Below, piece by piece: positions 1 to 8,700 of a stretch of DNA of 64,000 nucleotides. The notes under the pieces were generated by a model. That model was not told the origin of the DNA. It did no database searches and saw only the letters and a list, made by a program, of their open reading frames with translations. The number at the start of each line of letters is the position of its first letter. Position 1 is the first letter of the stretch. The DNA is from Promethearchaeota archaeon (lineage in GTDB: Archaea > Asgardarchaeota > Lokiarchaeia > Sigyniarchaeales > SOKP01). The stretch spans positions 1 through 64,000 of the forward strand of contig JAHLWP010000021.1 in the NCBI GenBank assembly GCA_019057865.1, given 5' to 3'. The position numbers and the translations under genes are program-made.

Positions 1-37
1 AAATCTTTACTTTGATGTCCAAAATGATCAATTTTAA

Positions 38-268
38 CTAATTTTTGTAAAAAAAGGAAAAAAAAAGAGATTCAAAAGTAATTAATCCGACAAAAATTTG
101 AGTTTGTACTTTCTTTTCCAATTTGGTTTTAAATGGTTCGCCCTTCGTAAAAATTGTCTCATCCTTAATTCTTAAGACTTTTACGTTACAGGGTTTTTTC
201 TCCCTGTATTCCTTTTTGCCAAACTTAACAATTTCCTTTAAGACATTTCTATTGGAGATCATTATCAC
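38..268 (-). CDS. hypothetical small protein
   Basis: A 76-codon open frame with a charged Lys/Glu-rich N-terminal two thirds and a short hydrophobic Phe-rich tail. I do not recognise a family. The start could be either of two ATGs two codons apart, and neither has a clear ribosome site. The opposite strand also carries a short open frame here, but its composition (Phe/Leu/Ile-rich, few charges) looks like a shadow, whereas this one has normal charged composition. It diverges from the regulator gene at 408. It may be a real small protein or chance. Confidence 0.35.
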   Translation of the reverse strand: MIMISNRNVLKEIVKFGKKEYREKKPCNVKVLRIKDETIFTKGEPFKTKLEKKVQTQIFVGLITFESLFFSFFYKN

Positions 269-407
269 TATAAAATTATTTGAAAGATTAATTATATTTC
301 ATTTTTAATTTTTAGATTATTTAGTCAAAATAAGAAATTGTTAGACTCTGACAAATTTTTAATCTTGGAAAATTGTTAAATTTATTGATTTTTTAGAGGA
401 ATATATT

Positions 408-680
408 TTGGGTGAAAAATTTCTTATAGAAAATTTATTTGAATCAAAAGCTCGAATTAAAATCTTAAACATTCTGGTGAAAGAAAAAGAATTGAATATC
501 TCATCCCTCATTAATAAGACAAGACTAAATCATACTAATATTCTAAGACACCTAAATTTTCTTAAAACGCGAGACTTAATCCAAGAGAAGAAATTTGGAC
601 GTATACGAATATTTAGGTATAAAAATGAGAGCATAAAAGCAAGAGCATTAGAAAATTTCATACATATTTGGGAAGATTAA
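408..680 (+). CDS. small winged-helix (ArsR-like) transcription regulator
   Basis: Single-domain 90-residue DNA-binding protein. Residues about 10-75 have the helix-turn-helix layout of archaeal ArsR/MarR-like regulators: an N-terminal helix containing SKARIKIL, a recognition-helix segment HTNILRHLNFL and a basic wing around GRIRIFRY. It starts with TTG at 408, 8 bases after an AGAGGA ribosome site at 394-399, which supports the non-ATG start. No ligand domain or metal-binding cysteines are seen, so it probably works as a simple dimeric repressor or chromatin-type factor. The target is unknown; it stands alone with long AT-rich spacers on both sides. Confidence 0.75.
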   Translation: MGEKFLIENLFESKARIKILNILVKEKELNISSLINKTRLNHTNILRHLNFLKTRDLIQEKKFGRIRIFRYKNESIKARALENFIHIWED

Positions 681-913
681 TTTGATTTTTTTCACAGATT
701 CTATATTATGTTAATAGTGGTTTAAGTTAGGGCTTCGTTTAAATCCTGTTAATAGTTTTTTGAGAAATTATTTTTCATTTTTATTTGTTATAACAATTAA
801 TAAAAACTAAAAAAAGTAAATTCTTTTAAATTTTTTAGAAATATACAATTATCATAGATAAGTTATTTAAGCTAAACTAATCCTAATTTATTCAGAAGTG
901 TGGTTTGTTTTAA
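681..913. other. AT-rich intergenic spacer before gatA
   Basis: No convincing gene. It presumably holds the gatAB promoter, since T/A-rich stretches such as 827-835 could serve as TATA elements, but no clear ribosome site precedes the gatA ATG. A patch around 726-745 superficially recalls a T-loop but has no matching cloverleaf. Confidence 0.4.
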
Positions 914-2395
914 ATGGAATTCTATAAATTTATGGGATTTGAATTAATAGAAAAAATAAAAAGCAAAGAAATTACAATTCAAGAGGTTATCCAAAAGACT
1001 TATGAGAGAATTGAAAAAACTGAGGAATTAATACATTCTTTTGTGCATTTATCAAAAGAGAGAGCATTGAAGAGAGCTAAAAAATTAGATGCTCAATTAA
1101 AGGATGGTAAAACTACTGGAAAAATTTTTGGATTACCAATTGGTGTAAAAGATTGTATATGCATAAAAGACAGTCCTACTACATGTGGTTCTCAAATATT
1201 AGAAGGATATCGACCTCCTTATAATGCAACTGTTATAGATTATTTAATTGAAAGGGAAGGAGCTATTTCTGTAGGGCGTACAAATATGGATGAATTTGCT
1301 ATGGGTTCTTCAACAGAAAATAGCAGTTATGGTCCAACCTATAACCCATGGGATTTAGAGCGAGTTCCTGGAGGATCTAGTGGGGGCTCTAGTTCGTGTG
1401 TCGCATCAGGACAGACACCTGTCTCCTTAGGAAGCGACACCGGTGGTAGTATCAGGTGTCCTGCCGCATATTGTGGAATTGTTGGTATAAAACCCACCTA
1501 TGGAAGGGTCTCCAGATATGGATTAGTCTCTTACGCAAACTCCTTAGATCAAATTGGGCCATTAGCGCGATGCGTGTACGATGTAGCATTAATACTTGAA
1601 ATAATCGCAGGGTATGATCCTTTAGATTCAACAACCGTAGATATTGGAGTTGATGAGTATACAAAAGAACTAAATAGATCTATAGAAAAAAAGACTCTGG
1701 GTATCCCTATAGAATTTTTTGGAGAGGGTTTACAGAAGGATGTTAAAGAAAAAGTAAAAAATTCGATAGAAAAGTTGGAGAGTTTAGGGGCAAATACGGT
1801 AGAAGTTTCATTCCCTCACTTAGAGTATACAATTCCTACGTATTATTTAATAGCAATGAGCGAAGCTAGTTCAAATTTAGAACGGTATGATGGATTAAGG
1901 TATGGAAAGATGAGTGATGATTTAAAAGGAGATGTATACGAAGTATTTAGTAGAACACGCGGTGAAAGATTTGGATCAGAAGTAAGAAGAAGAATTATCC
2001 TTGGTACATATACACTATCAGCGGGATATTATGATATGTTTTATATTAAAGCATTGAAAGTAAGGACTCTAATTAAGAAGGATTTCCAAAACGCTTTTGA
2101 AAAGTGTGATGCAATAGTATGTCCAACAATGCCAACTACAGCATTTAAAATAGGGGAATTAGTTGATGATCCTTTGCAAATGTACTTAATGGATGTGTTA
2201 ACATGTCCGGTAAACCTCGCAGGATTACCAGGACTCTCCATTCCTTGCGGTTATGATAACAAAGGACTTCCTATTGGGTTTCAAATTATAGGAAATTATT
2301 TCGATGAAAAGACAATTTTAAATATCGGTTATCAGCTTGAACAAGAATTAAATATATATCGTAAAATTCCATCATTAACAATTAGAGGTAAATAA
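914..2395 (+). CDS. gatA: Asp/Glu-tRNA(Asn/Gln) amidotransferase subunit A
   Basis: Amidase-signature subunit that hydrolyses glutamine and supplies ammonia to convert misacylated Glu-tRNA(Gln) or Asp-tRNA(Asn) to the amidated form. Length (493 residues) is normal. The Ser-cisSer-Lys triad is visible: Lys79 in GVKD, Ser155 in the Gly/Ser-rich loop PGGSSGG, and nucleophile Ser179 in SDTGGSIR. The C-terminal amidase core with CPVNLAGLPG is complete. gatB follows after one base, so the two are surely co-transcribed. No gatC is visible nearby. The first ATG at 914 is used here; ATG 932 is an alternative. Confidence 0.96.
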   Translation: MEFYKFMGFELIEKIKSKEITIQEVIQKTYERIEKTEELIHSFVHLSKERALKRAKKLDAQLKDGKTTGKIFGLPIGVKDCICIKDSPTTCGSQILEGYRPPYNATVIDYLIEREGAISVGRTNMDEFAMGSSTENSSYGPTYNPWDLERVPGGSSGGSSSCVASGQTPVSLGSDTGGSIRCPAAYCGIVGIKPTYGRVSRYGLVSYANSLDQIGPLARCVYDVALILEIIAGYDPLDSTTVDIGVDEYTKELNRSIEKKTLGIPIEFFGEGLQKDVKEKVKNSIEKLESLGANTVEVSFPHLEYTIPTYYLIAMSEASSNLERYDGLRYGKMSDDLKGDVYEVFSRTRGERFGSEVRRRIILGTYTLSAGYYDMFYIKALKVRTLIKKDFQNAFEKCDAIVCPTMPTTAFKIGELVDDPLQMYLMDVLTCPVNLAGLPGLSIPCGYDNKGLPIGFQIIGNYFDEKTILNIGYQLEQELNIYRKIPSLTIRGK

Positions 2396-2396
2396 A

Positions 2397-3860
2397 TTGG
2401 ACGATGCTCCTGATGATGTTATTATAGGATTAGAAGTTCATATCCAACTTGCAAATTTGAAAACAAAATTATTCTGTAGTTGTAGTAGTGACTATCGAGA
2501 TGCTGAGCCAAACACTTATTTATGCCCAATATGTATTGGATTACCAGGGTCATTACCTGTAATAAATAAAAAGGCAGTCGAATTTGCTACTAGATTGGCA
2601 TTAGCGTTAAATTCCGAGATTAATCAATCGATGTATTTCTTCCGAAAAAACTATTTTTATCCAGATCTACCGAAAGGTTTTCAGATTACTCAATACAACA
2701 AGGCAGGAGGTAAAGCTTTTGCTGATGGTGGGAAAGTTACGATAAAAATAAACTCCTATAAGAAAGATATTCTTCTAAATCGAATACATCTTGAAGAAGA
2801 TCCGGCAAGATTGGTTCATAAGGGAAGTATAAGAGCATCCCCCTATACTTTAGTGGATTATAATCGTTCAGGAATTACTTTAATTGAAATAGTTACAGAA
2901 CCAGTTCTGAGTTCACCTGCAGAAGCAAGAGAGTTCCTAAATCAGCTTAAATTGATTGTTCAATATACTGGAATCTCAGATTTAAGTTTAGAGGGTGCCT
3001 TGAGGGTAGATGCGAATATTTCAATCAAAGGACACCCCAGAGCGGAAGTGAAGAATATAAATAGTTTTAAAGAAGTTGAAAGTGCCTTAATGTATGAAAT
3101 AACTAGGCAAAAACATGAAATAAAAAAAGGAAAAGAGATTATGCAAGAAACAAGACATTGGGATGGAAGAGTTACTATACTATTGAGAACAAAAGAGTTT
3201 GAAAAAGATTATAGATATTTTCCAGAACAAGATTTAGTTCCTATTGTAATCACGAAAGAATTTATTGACGAAATAAAAGACTATTTGCCAGAAATGCCAA
3301 ATGAAAAAGTTTTACGCCTTCAAAAACAATATATGTTATCCGAGTTTGACGCTGAAAATCTAATCCTGGACAAAACTATTGCTGATTTTTATGAAAACGG
3401 AGTTAACAAAGACCCTACATTTGGTCCTGATGAATATAAATTGTATTGCAATTGGCTTATGAATGATATTGTTGGTTGGTTAAATGAAAATAACAAAAAA
3501 ATCGATGAAACTAAACTAAAACCAAGTCACATTATAGATTTAATTTCGAATATTAAAAAGGGAAATACTACTACTAAAATTGCAAAAACTCTCATAGGTG
3601 ATATGATGAAAGGAAACTCTATCTCAAAAATGATTAAAGATAAAGGTAAAAAACGGATTTCAGAAGAATCTATACTTGAAAAATATTCCCGAGAAGTGAT
3701 TGATGAAAATCCTATGATTAAAGATGATTGTCGCAAAAACCCTAAAGCAATAGAAGCATTAATTGGTAGAGTCATGGGAAAGACTAAAGGGCAGGCTGAT
3801 CCTAAAATAACAAGACAGATAATGCTTAAACTTTTAAGGGATATGAGGATTATCGATTAA
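2397..3860 (+). CDS. gatB: Asp/Glu-tRNA(Asn/Gln) amidotransferase subunit B
   Basis: tRNA-binding and kinase subunit that phosphorylates the misacylated aminoacyl-tRNA and receives ammonia from GatA. It has the family N-terminus (GLEVHIQL), the Cys-rich zinc knuckle (CSCSSDY then CPICIG), the central HLEEDPARLVH and RVDANIS motifs, and the C-terminal YqeY-like helical tail ending near residue 487. The start is TTG at 2397, one base after the gatA stop, implying translational coupling. The GatB (not GatE) architecture is clear because there is no inserted AspRS-like domain. Confidence 0.96.
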   Translation: MDDAPDDVIIGLEVHIQLANLKTKLFCSCSSDYRDAEPNTYLCPICIGLPGSLPVINKKAVEFATRLALALNSEINQSMYFFRKNYFYPDLPKGFQITQYNKAGGKAFADGGKVTIKINSYKKDILLNRIHLEEDPARLVHKGSIRASPYTLVDYNRSGITLIEIVTEPVLSSPAEAREFLNQLKLIVQYTGISDLSLEGALRVDANISIKGHPRAEVKNINSFKEVESALMYEITRQKHEIKKGKEIMQETRHWDGRVTILLRTKEFEKDYRYFPEQDLVPIVITKEFIDEIKDYLPEMPNEKVLRLQKQYMLSEFDAENLILDKTIADFYENGVNKDPTFGPDEYKLYCNWLMNDIVGWLNENNKKIDETKLKPSHIIDLISNIKKGNTTTKIAKTLIGDMMKGNSISKMIKDKGKKRISEESILEKYSREVIDENPMIKDDCRKNPKAIEALIGRVMGKTKGQADPKITRQIMLKLLRDMRIID

Positions 3861-3886
3861 AAAAGAGAAAAAATTTTATTATATTA

Positions 3887-4249
3887 CTATATTAAGCTGC
3901 TTAGTGCCTTAGCAGCAGCAGCTAATTTTAAATTAATTATTCCTAATTTGGCATCTACAGTCGCAATTATTGTGAGAATATTTCCTTTAATTTCACTAAA
4001 AAGTATTTTACCCTTCTCAGATTCTATTATTGCGCTGTGAAATGATCCTTGTTCTAATTCTCTCGTAGCACGTTGACTTGCTTTTAGGATAAGTGTGACC
4101 ATTGCAGCCAAGGCTTCGGGATCTACCCATCCTGGTAAAGCACTACCTTTAATCAACCCAAATTTTTCTATAATAGCAGCTCCATGAACTCCTTTTATAG
4201 TTTTAAGAGAATCTAAAATATTTGATATTTGATCACTCATCGAACTCAA
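3887..4249 (-). CDS. Roadblock/LC7 domain protein
   Basis: A 120-residue single-domain Roadblock/LC7 protein. The family pattern is visible: an N-terminal helix (ISNILDSLKTI), the GVHGAAIIEKFGLIKGS strand pair, a long central helix rich in Ala (ALAAMVTLILKAS) and a C-terminal strand-helix (AKLGIINLKLAAAAKAL). Such proteins dimerise and act as platforms or regulators of small Ras/MglA-type GTPases; they are expanded in Asgard archaea. It is convergent with gatB with a 26-base gap. No GTPase is adjacent; the nearest one seen is at 62373, so a partnership is only speculative. Confidence 0.9.
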   Translation of the reverse strand: MSSMSDQISNILDSLKTIKGVHGAAIIEKFGLIKGSALPGWVDPEALAAMVTLILKASQRATRELEQGSFHSAIIESEKGKILFSEIKGNILTIIATVDAKLGIINLKLAAAAKALSSLI

Positions 4250-4355
4250 TTTATTTGATTATATTAAGATAATTAATTCTATAATTATATGTTAGATTTA
4301 ATATATTTAAGTATTAAAAGTTTTGAGATTAAGATTAGTTAAGAAAAGGATTCAT

Positions 4356-5501
4356 ATGGGAAACATTATTTATCGTCATTATAAATCGGGGGATGATCAA
4401 CAATTAGCTAATTTATTTAATATTACATTTCAACAGGGAGGTGGTGGATTTGTGAGAACTCCTAAAACTTGGGCTTGGAGATATGTTCAATCACCTGGAT
4501 TTGAACCCGAGATGTGTCAAATTGCAGAAGATGTTGATAAGAATCTAATTGTAGGTGCCGTTTATGCCAATTTAGTGGAAAGAATTCCTTTAGGTAATAG
4601 TGAATATTTGATAGGAGATATTAATGATGTATCATGTCATCCGGATTATGCAAAGAAAGGTATAGCAACCAATTTAATGAAAATGGCAATTGAATATATG
4701 CAAAAAAGGGGATGTGATTTATCGATACTATCAACAGGCTATAAGGGTTTTGCTCGGAAAAAGCTATACAAGAAATTAAATTATAAGGATGTGAATAAAG
4801 AAATATTTTTCATACACATCCCAAATATATTAAGGCTAATAAGAGACATGTATGCTTTTGCGATTTTATTCCCTGCCCTTTTTATTTATTCTTATATTCC
4901 ACGCTTTATTAACAGAATAAAAATAAAATCATATCCCTCTTTTAAGGATTTTACTTTTGACATTAATCACAATAAAAAACATTTTGAGTATATGAGAGCT
5001 GTTAATAAGATTCTTCCAAAATATTATACAGGTTTTCCTAAATATAATAAAGAAAAATTCCTATGGTCACGTGTTAATGTTCCTGCGAAAAGACAGAGAC
5101 CTACATATGTAATTATAAGAAAAAAAGAGATGATTATTGGCGGAGCAATAATAACCCACCAAAACTATTATGTTTTTAAATATGGAATAAAAATACGAAT
5201 TGGGTTAATTCATGAAATTTTTCTCTATAAAAATCAATTCAAAAATAAAAAAGATATGCAACTAGGATATATTTATTTAATTGATAAGATTTTAAAGGCT
5301 GCTACGCGTCGATTCTTAGGAATCATAATTTATGAATCTGCATCTAAAGATCATGATTTACATAGAGGTTTTAAAGCCTTTAATTTCTTAAAATTCGAAA
5401 ACGATATATTAATGATAAAAGTATTAAAAAAAAATATTAAACAACCAAGATTTAAAAAACCAATTTTTATTTCTCCAAGTGTCTCAATTGGTGTTCCTTA
5501 A
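4356..5501 (+). CDS. GNAT-family N-acetyltransferase, large form
   Basis: A 381-residue protein whose N-terminal 150 residues are a GNAT fold: the acetyl-CoA site reads HPDYAKKGIATNLM (variant of the R/Q-x-x-G-x-G/A loop), followed by the YKKLNYK segment that closes the fold. The C-terminal half is a second, divergent GNAT-like or lipid/peptide-binding half, recalling Eis-type enzymes. The frame is open upstream to a TTG at 4323, but ATG 4356 has an AAAAGGA site 6 bases before it and begins in register with the first GNAT strand, so I place the start there. The substrate is unknown. Confidence 0.75.
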   Translation: MGNIIYRHYKSGDDQQLANLFNITFQQGGGGFVRTPKTWAWRYVQSPGFEPEMCQIAEDVDKNLIVGAVYANLVERIPLGNSEYLIGDINDVSCHPDYAKKGIATNLMKMAIEYMQKRGCDLSILSTGYKGFARKKLYKKLNYKDVNKEIFFIHIPNILRLIRDMYAFAILFPALFIYSYIPRFINRIKIKSYPSFKDFTFDINHNKKHFEYMRAVNKILPKYYTGFPKYNKEKFLWSRVNVPAKRQRPTYVIIRKKEMIIGGAIITHQNYYVFKYGIKIRIGLIHEIFLYKNQFKNKKDMQLGYIYLIDKILKAATRRFLGIIIYESASKDHDLHRGFKAFNFLKFENDILMIKVLKKNIKQPRFKKPIFISPSVSIGVP

Positions 5502-5518
5502 AAAATTTTTGGAGAATA

Positions 5519-5803
5519 ATGATTATGGAATCATCTGAAAAACTTGAAACTGAAGCAGTATATTTAAGCGATAAAAAAGAGCCAAAAATATATGTTTATC
5601 AAGTTAATAAAGGAAAACCTTGTAATACAATTTTAACAAATTTCAAAGAAGTTGATTGGAATGGATACAAAAAAGTTGAAAAATACAAATCGTTAACAAA
5701 ATTTCTAGAAGACGCTTACAAAGAAGGAATATATTATAAAGGGGATAAAGAAAAAAAGGAAGAGGCTTTAAATAGATTAATAAAAGGACCTAAACATCTT
5801 TAG
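5519..5803 (+). CDS. hypothetical protein, charged
   Basis: A 94-residue Lys/Glu-rich soluble protein of unknown family. GGAG at 5511-5514 lies 4 bases before ATG 5519 and 10 bases before ATG 5525; either could be used. It starts 17 bases after the GNAT gene and is probably co-transcribed with it. Its stop lies inside a second open frame (5784 onward) that carries the next small protein without a good start codon of its own, so the two might be one gene with a frameshift near 5790-5805. Confidence 0.55.
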   Translation: MIMESSEKLETEAVYLSDKKEPKIYVYQVNKGKPCNTILTNFKEVDWNGYKKVEKYKSLTKFLEDAYKEGIYYKGDKEKKEEALNRLIKGPKHL

Positions 5804-5873
5804 AAGCTGTCAGGATGAAGAGAAGTCGAAAAAAGGAGATACCAGCCCAATTGCTAAGAAGATTGCAAAAGTT

Positions 5874-6104
5874 GTGGCTATAGCAGCAGTTAATATAGTT
5901 GTTTCAGTGGCATTAACTCCAGCAGCTGGTGTTATTACACAGGAACTTGCTGGTGGAGGTGCAATCAGCGGAGATGTACTTGGTCAAGCGGCAGATGCTG
6001 CAGTAGAAGGTCTTCAAAGTTTGGCAGATCCTACAAAATTGGTTAAGAAAGCTATATCAAAAGCAATTACGAAAGGAAAAGATCTACCGGGTGCAAATAT
6101 ATAA
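5874..6104 (+). CDS. hypothetical Ala/Gly-rich amphipathic small protein, start uncertain
   Basis: The frame encodes an Ala/Val/Gly-rich segment (KKIAKVVAIAAVNIVV, then ITQELAGGGAISGDV and a Lys-containing helical tail), suggesting one membrane-seeking helix. It recalls small holin- or bacteriocin-like peptides only in composition. GTG 5874 is the first ordinary start, but it has no ribosome site. The frame is open back to 5784, and an AAAAGGAG site at 5831-5838 sits ahead of an in-frame ATT at 5850, which would add SPIAKKIAKV-type residues that clearly belong to the same helix. The true start, or a frameshift join to the 5519 gene, is unresolved. Confidence 0.4.
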   Translation: MAIAAVNIVVSVALTPAAGVITQELAGGGAISGDVLGQAADAAVEGLQSLADPTKLVKKAISKAITKGKDLPGANI

Positions 6105-6191
6105 TGAAATAATAACTTTCTTAACATACTATTTTCTTATTTAATTATTCATATTAAAATTCTATTTAGGACTAATTAAAAAAAAAATTAA

Positions 6192-6680
6192 GTGATTTAT
6201 ATTCCTTTCATCTCAGATTTAATGAAAAACGCTAGAGAAAGAAATATTGAAGCAGGGATCGTTCTCTTTGCTTTATGTAGCCTTATTATTTACATACCAA
6301 CCGGATATGTTTATCCTGGAGTTATTCTTTTTGCTGATTTTCAACTTCTCATTGGAGCAATCATCGGATTAAGATTTACTTTAAAAAATCAGAAACCAGA
6401 GCAAGAAACTCTAAAAACTGGTGTTATAGCTGGAGTTGGTGGGGGTGCTTTATCTGCAATATTTATAGGTTTTTATGAATGGATTATCTTATCTATATTA
6501 GAGGGATTGTACCTTGTTGCACTTTTTTCGTTTATTTTTTACATTCTTATATCAGGAGTAGTTATTGGCTTAATAATGGGAGCATTAATGAGTACCTTCT
6601 ATATGTATAAAGAAATAAAAAGACCAGATGAAGATAAACATATTGATGAAGATTTCTTTAAAGATTTGATTGAAGATTGA
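6192..6680 (+). CDS. four-helix membrane protein with Gly-rich hairpins
   Basis: A 162-residue polytopic membrane protein. Four hydrophobic segments are seen at about residues 17-35, 38-58, 77-103 and 112-140; the third and fourth carry glycine zippers (AGVGGGALSAIF and SGVVIGLIMGAL). The layout resembles archaeal small membrane families such as DUF5518. A GTG at 6192 begins the frame; no strong ribosome site is visible. The C-terminus is acidic and cytosolic by the positive-inside rule. Function unknown. Confidence 0.6.
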   Translation: MIYIPFISDLMKNARERNIEAGIVLFALCSLIIYIPTGYVYPGVILFADFQLLIGAIIGLRFTLKNQKPEQETLKTGVIAGVGGGALSAIFIGFYEWIILSILEGLYLVALFSFIFYILISGVVIGLIMGALMSTFYMYKEIKRPDEDKHIDEDFFKDLIED

Positions 6681-6770
6681 GTTCTTAGCAGAATTTAAGA
6701 AATCAAAAATTGGACTCTTTAAGAGATTAATATCTCATTACTTTTTTTTACTTAAAAATAAACAAAGTGT

Positions 6771-7058
6771 TTGTACGAAATGAGTAAAGTAATAAAATGG
6801 AAATATGCTGATTTTTTTCAATCAAGAAGAGAAAAATTAATTAATCTGCTTTTTAGCGAGATAATTTTTCTAAATTCTCATATAAACAAATCTAAAATTT
6901 TAAATGAGCAACAATACCTTAGAAATGCATTAAACAAACTTGAATATACTTTAAACTTTTTGAAAAATTTTGAAAAAGATTTATCAGATAAAGAATTTGA
7001 TAAATTTATAAAGGTTATTTATGAAATTATTAAGGAAATTGTTGTAAATATTGAATAA
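6771..7058 (+). CDS. hypothetical helical protein
   Basis: A 95-residue, Lys/Glu/Asn-rich, probably all-helical protein with heptad-like Leu/Ile spacing in the C-terminal half. It starts at TTG 6771 or ATG 6780; neither has a ribosome site. No family recognised. It ends 58 bases before the convergent SDR gene, with a poly-A/T tract between them that could terminate both. Confidence 0.45.
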   Translation: MYEMSKVIKWKYADFFQSRREKLINLLFSEIIFLNSHINKSKILNEQQYLRNALNKLEYTLNFLKNFEKDLSDKEFDKFIKVIYEIIKEIVVNIE

Positions 7059-7090
7059 AAAAAATTGGAGTAAAAATATTTTTTAAAAAT

Positions 7091-7100
7091 AAAAAAAAAA
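7091..7100 (-). terminator. poly-T terminator of the SDR gene
   Basis: A run of ten A on the + strand, which is ten T in the sense of the leftward SDR gene, 15 bases past its stop. Archaeal intrinsic termination uses such oligo-T tracts without a required hairpin. Confidence 0.5.
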
Positions 7101-7115
7101 TAAATTAAAATAATA

Positions 7116-8057
7116 TTACATTTTAACCATATCGCCTAAAAGGGCATACAAATTTTCTCTTTTGGGTGCTCTTTTCATTAATTCTCTAATTCTTTCGGCT
7201 ATTAATTGTGGTGTAAATGGTTTGTGATCATTTTTGATTTGATTAACAGTATGCCATCCTTGGAATAGCATAACACGATCGCCTACGACTCTAAATACCT
7301 CTCCACTAATTCTTTTAGCTTTATCTGATGCTAAGAATACAAGCATTGGTGCTACATTAGCAGGATTGAAAACATCAAGTCCTGTTTCATCAAGTTTATT
7401 CATTATTTCAACCATTTGCGGAGTAGCATCTGTGGTTAAACGAGTTCTTGCCAAAGGAACGATACAATTAACAGTAGCATATTTTTTTAATTCTGCTGAA
7501 GCGTTCATAGTAAAAGCAGCAATGCCCGCCTTTGCTGCTCCATAATTGGTTTGTCCTACATTTCCGGTTAAACCAGCATCTGATGCAGTATTTATAATTC
7601 TACCGAAATTCCCTAGTGATTCATCTGCTTTACCTTTCTGCCTAAAATAAGCTGCAGCGTGTCGTGTCATATTGAAAGTACCCTTTAAATGTACAGCAAT
7701 TACATCATCAAATTCTGCTTCTGTCATATTAAAAAGCATTCTATCTCGGAGGATACCAGCGTTGTTTACAAGAATATCTAACTTCCCAAATTCAGATATT
7801 GCTTGATCAATCATTGCTTTAGCTTTATTAAAATCAGTGACAGAATCATAATTAGCAACAGCTTTGACTCCTAATTTTTGCACTTCAGCCACAACTTCAT
7901 CTGCAATCTTACTTTCTTGGCCACTTCCATCAAAAGCAGCTCCTAAATCGTTGATAACTAAATTGCATCCTTCTTTTGCCATAGCTAAGGCTTCTTCATG
8001 CCCTAAACCACGCCCAGCGCCAGTAATTATGGCTGCTTTACCATCTAACATTCCCAT
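7116..8057 (-). CDS. short-chain dehydrogenase, 3-hydroxyacyl-CoA dehydrogenase type
   Basis: Rossmann-fold NAD(P)-dependent SDR of 313 residues. It has the nucleotide loop TGAGRGLG, the NNAGIL motif, the catalytic Ser in INTASDAG and Tyr-x3-Lys in YGAAKAG. The N-terminal DLGAAFDGSGQES segment resembles the SDR half of peroxisomal multifunctional enzyme type 2 (HSD17B4) and related bacterial 3-hydroxyacyl-CoA dehydrogenases, so beta-oxidation or fatty-acid chemistry is the likely role. About 50 extra residues follow the core. It stands alone, but acyl-CoA dehydrogenase and crotonase genes lie within 4 kb. Confidence 0.85.
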   Translation of the reverse strand: MGMLDGKAAIITGAGRGLGHEEALAMAKEGCNLVINDLGAAFDGSGQESKIADEVVAEVQKLGVKAVANYDSVTDFNKAKAMIDQAISEFGKLDILVNNAGILRDRMLFNMTEAEFDDVIAVHLKGTFNMTRHAAAYFRQKGKADESLGNFGRIINTASDAGLTGNVGQTNYGAAKAGIAAFTMNASAELKKYATVNCIVPLARTRLTTDATPQMVEIMNKLDETGLDVFNPANVAPMLVFLASDKAKRISGEVFRVVGDRVMLFQGWHTVNQIKNDHKPFTPQLIAERIRELMKRAPKRENLYALLGDMVKM

Positions 8058-8200
8058 TTTTAATACTCACTTTAGATTTTTCTTATCATTTTTAAATTTA
8101 ACTTATTATGAATAATTAAGAACGATTTTTAAACTTAAAAAATTTTTATAATTTGATTTGATAATAATTCTTCTTTTCTATTTTACAAAGTGACGGGATT

Positions 8201-8695
8201 ATGAATTTAATCACTCATGTTTTAATTGGTATATTCATTCAAATTTTATGTTTTAAGTTTTTTACTTTTCCCTTTAACTATTTATTCACTTTACTCATTG
8301 CTTTTTTATCCCATTTTATAGTTGATGCATTTGCAAAAATTACATATCATACTCCTGAACCTTATTGGGATGATAAATTCTGGGTTTCTTGGAATATAAC
8401 TGTGCGTATTTCTGGTTATATTGCAATATTTCTTTTCTTTCCTTATTATTTAGGAATGTTATTTGCTAATTTACCAGATATTTGGGATTGGGTTATAATA
8501 AGACGAATTCAAAAGAGAAGAAATATAAATGGAAAAACAGATTACCACCATAGCAACTTTTTCCATAGAATTGTAGATAAAATCAGAGAAAAAACACTCT
8601 ATTGGCTTCCAAATTGGAACTATAAAAAGTTTGGAGTCATACCAGAAATCCTTGTAATAATAGTTTTAATTATTTCAATTATTTTACTAAGATAG
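8201..8695 (+). CDS. integral membrane protein, possible YdjM/DUF457-like
   Basis: A 164-residue membrane protein. Hydrophobic helices occupy about residues 3-22, 25-45, 68-92 and 142-163. The HFIVDAF motif at the end of helix 2, the NLPDIWDW motif and an HH pair (YHHSNFFHR) resemble the His/Asp pattern of DUF457/YdjM-type membrane metal-dependent hydrolases, but the match is loose. ATG 8201 follows a weak GACGGG site. Convergent with the DUF123 gene, 5 bases apart. Confidence 0.55.
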   Translation: MNLITHVLIGIFIQILCFKFFTFPFNYLFTLLIAFLSHFIVDAFAKITYHTPEPYWDDKFWVSWNITVRISGYIAIFLFFPYYLGMLFANLPDIWDWVIIRRIQKRRNINGKTDYHHSNFFHRIVDKIREKTLYWLPNWNYKKFGVIPEILVIIVLIISIILLR

Positions 8696-8700
8696 TCATT

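Noticed and set aside
123-308. 61-codon plus-strand frame at the left edge
   Set aside because: Almost only hydrophobic residues and no ribosome site; probably antisense of the minus-strand 76-codon frame.
720-750. tRNA T-loop-like patch
   Set aside because: No acceptor stem, D-arm or anticodon arm can be drawn around it.
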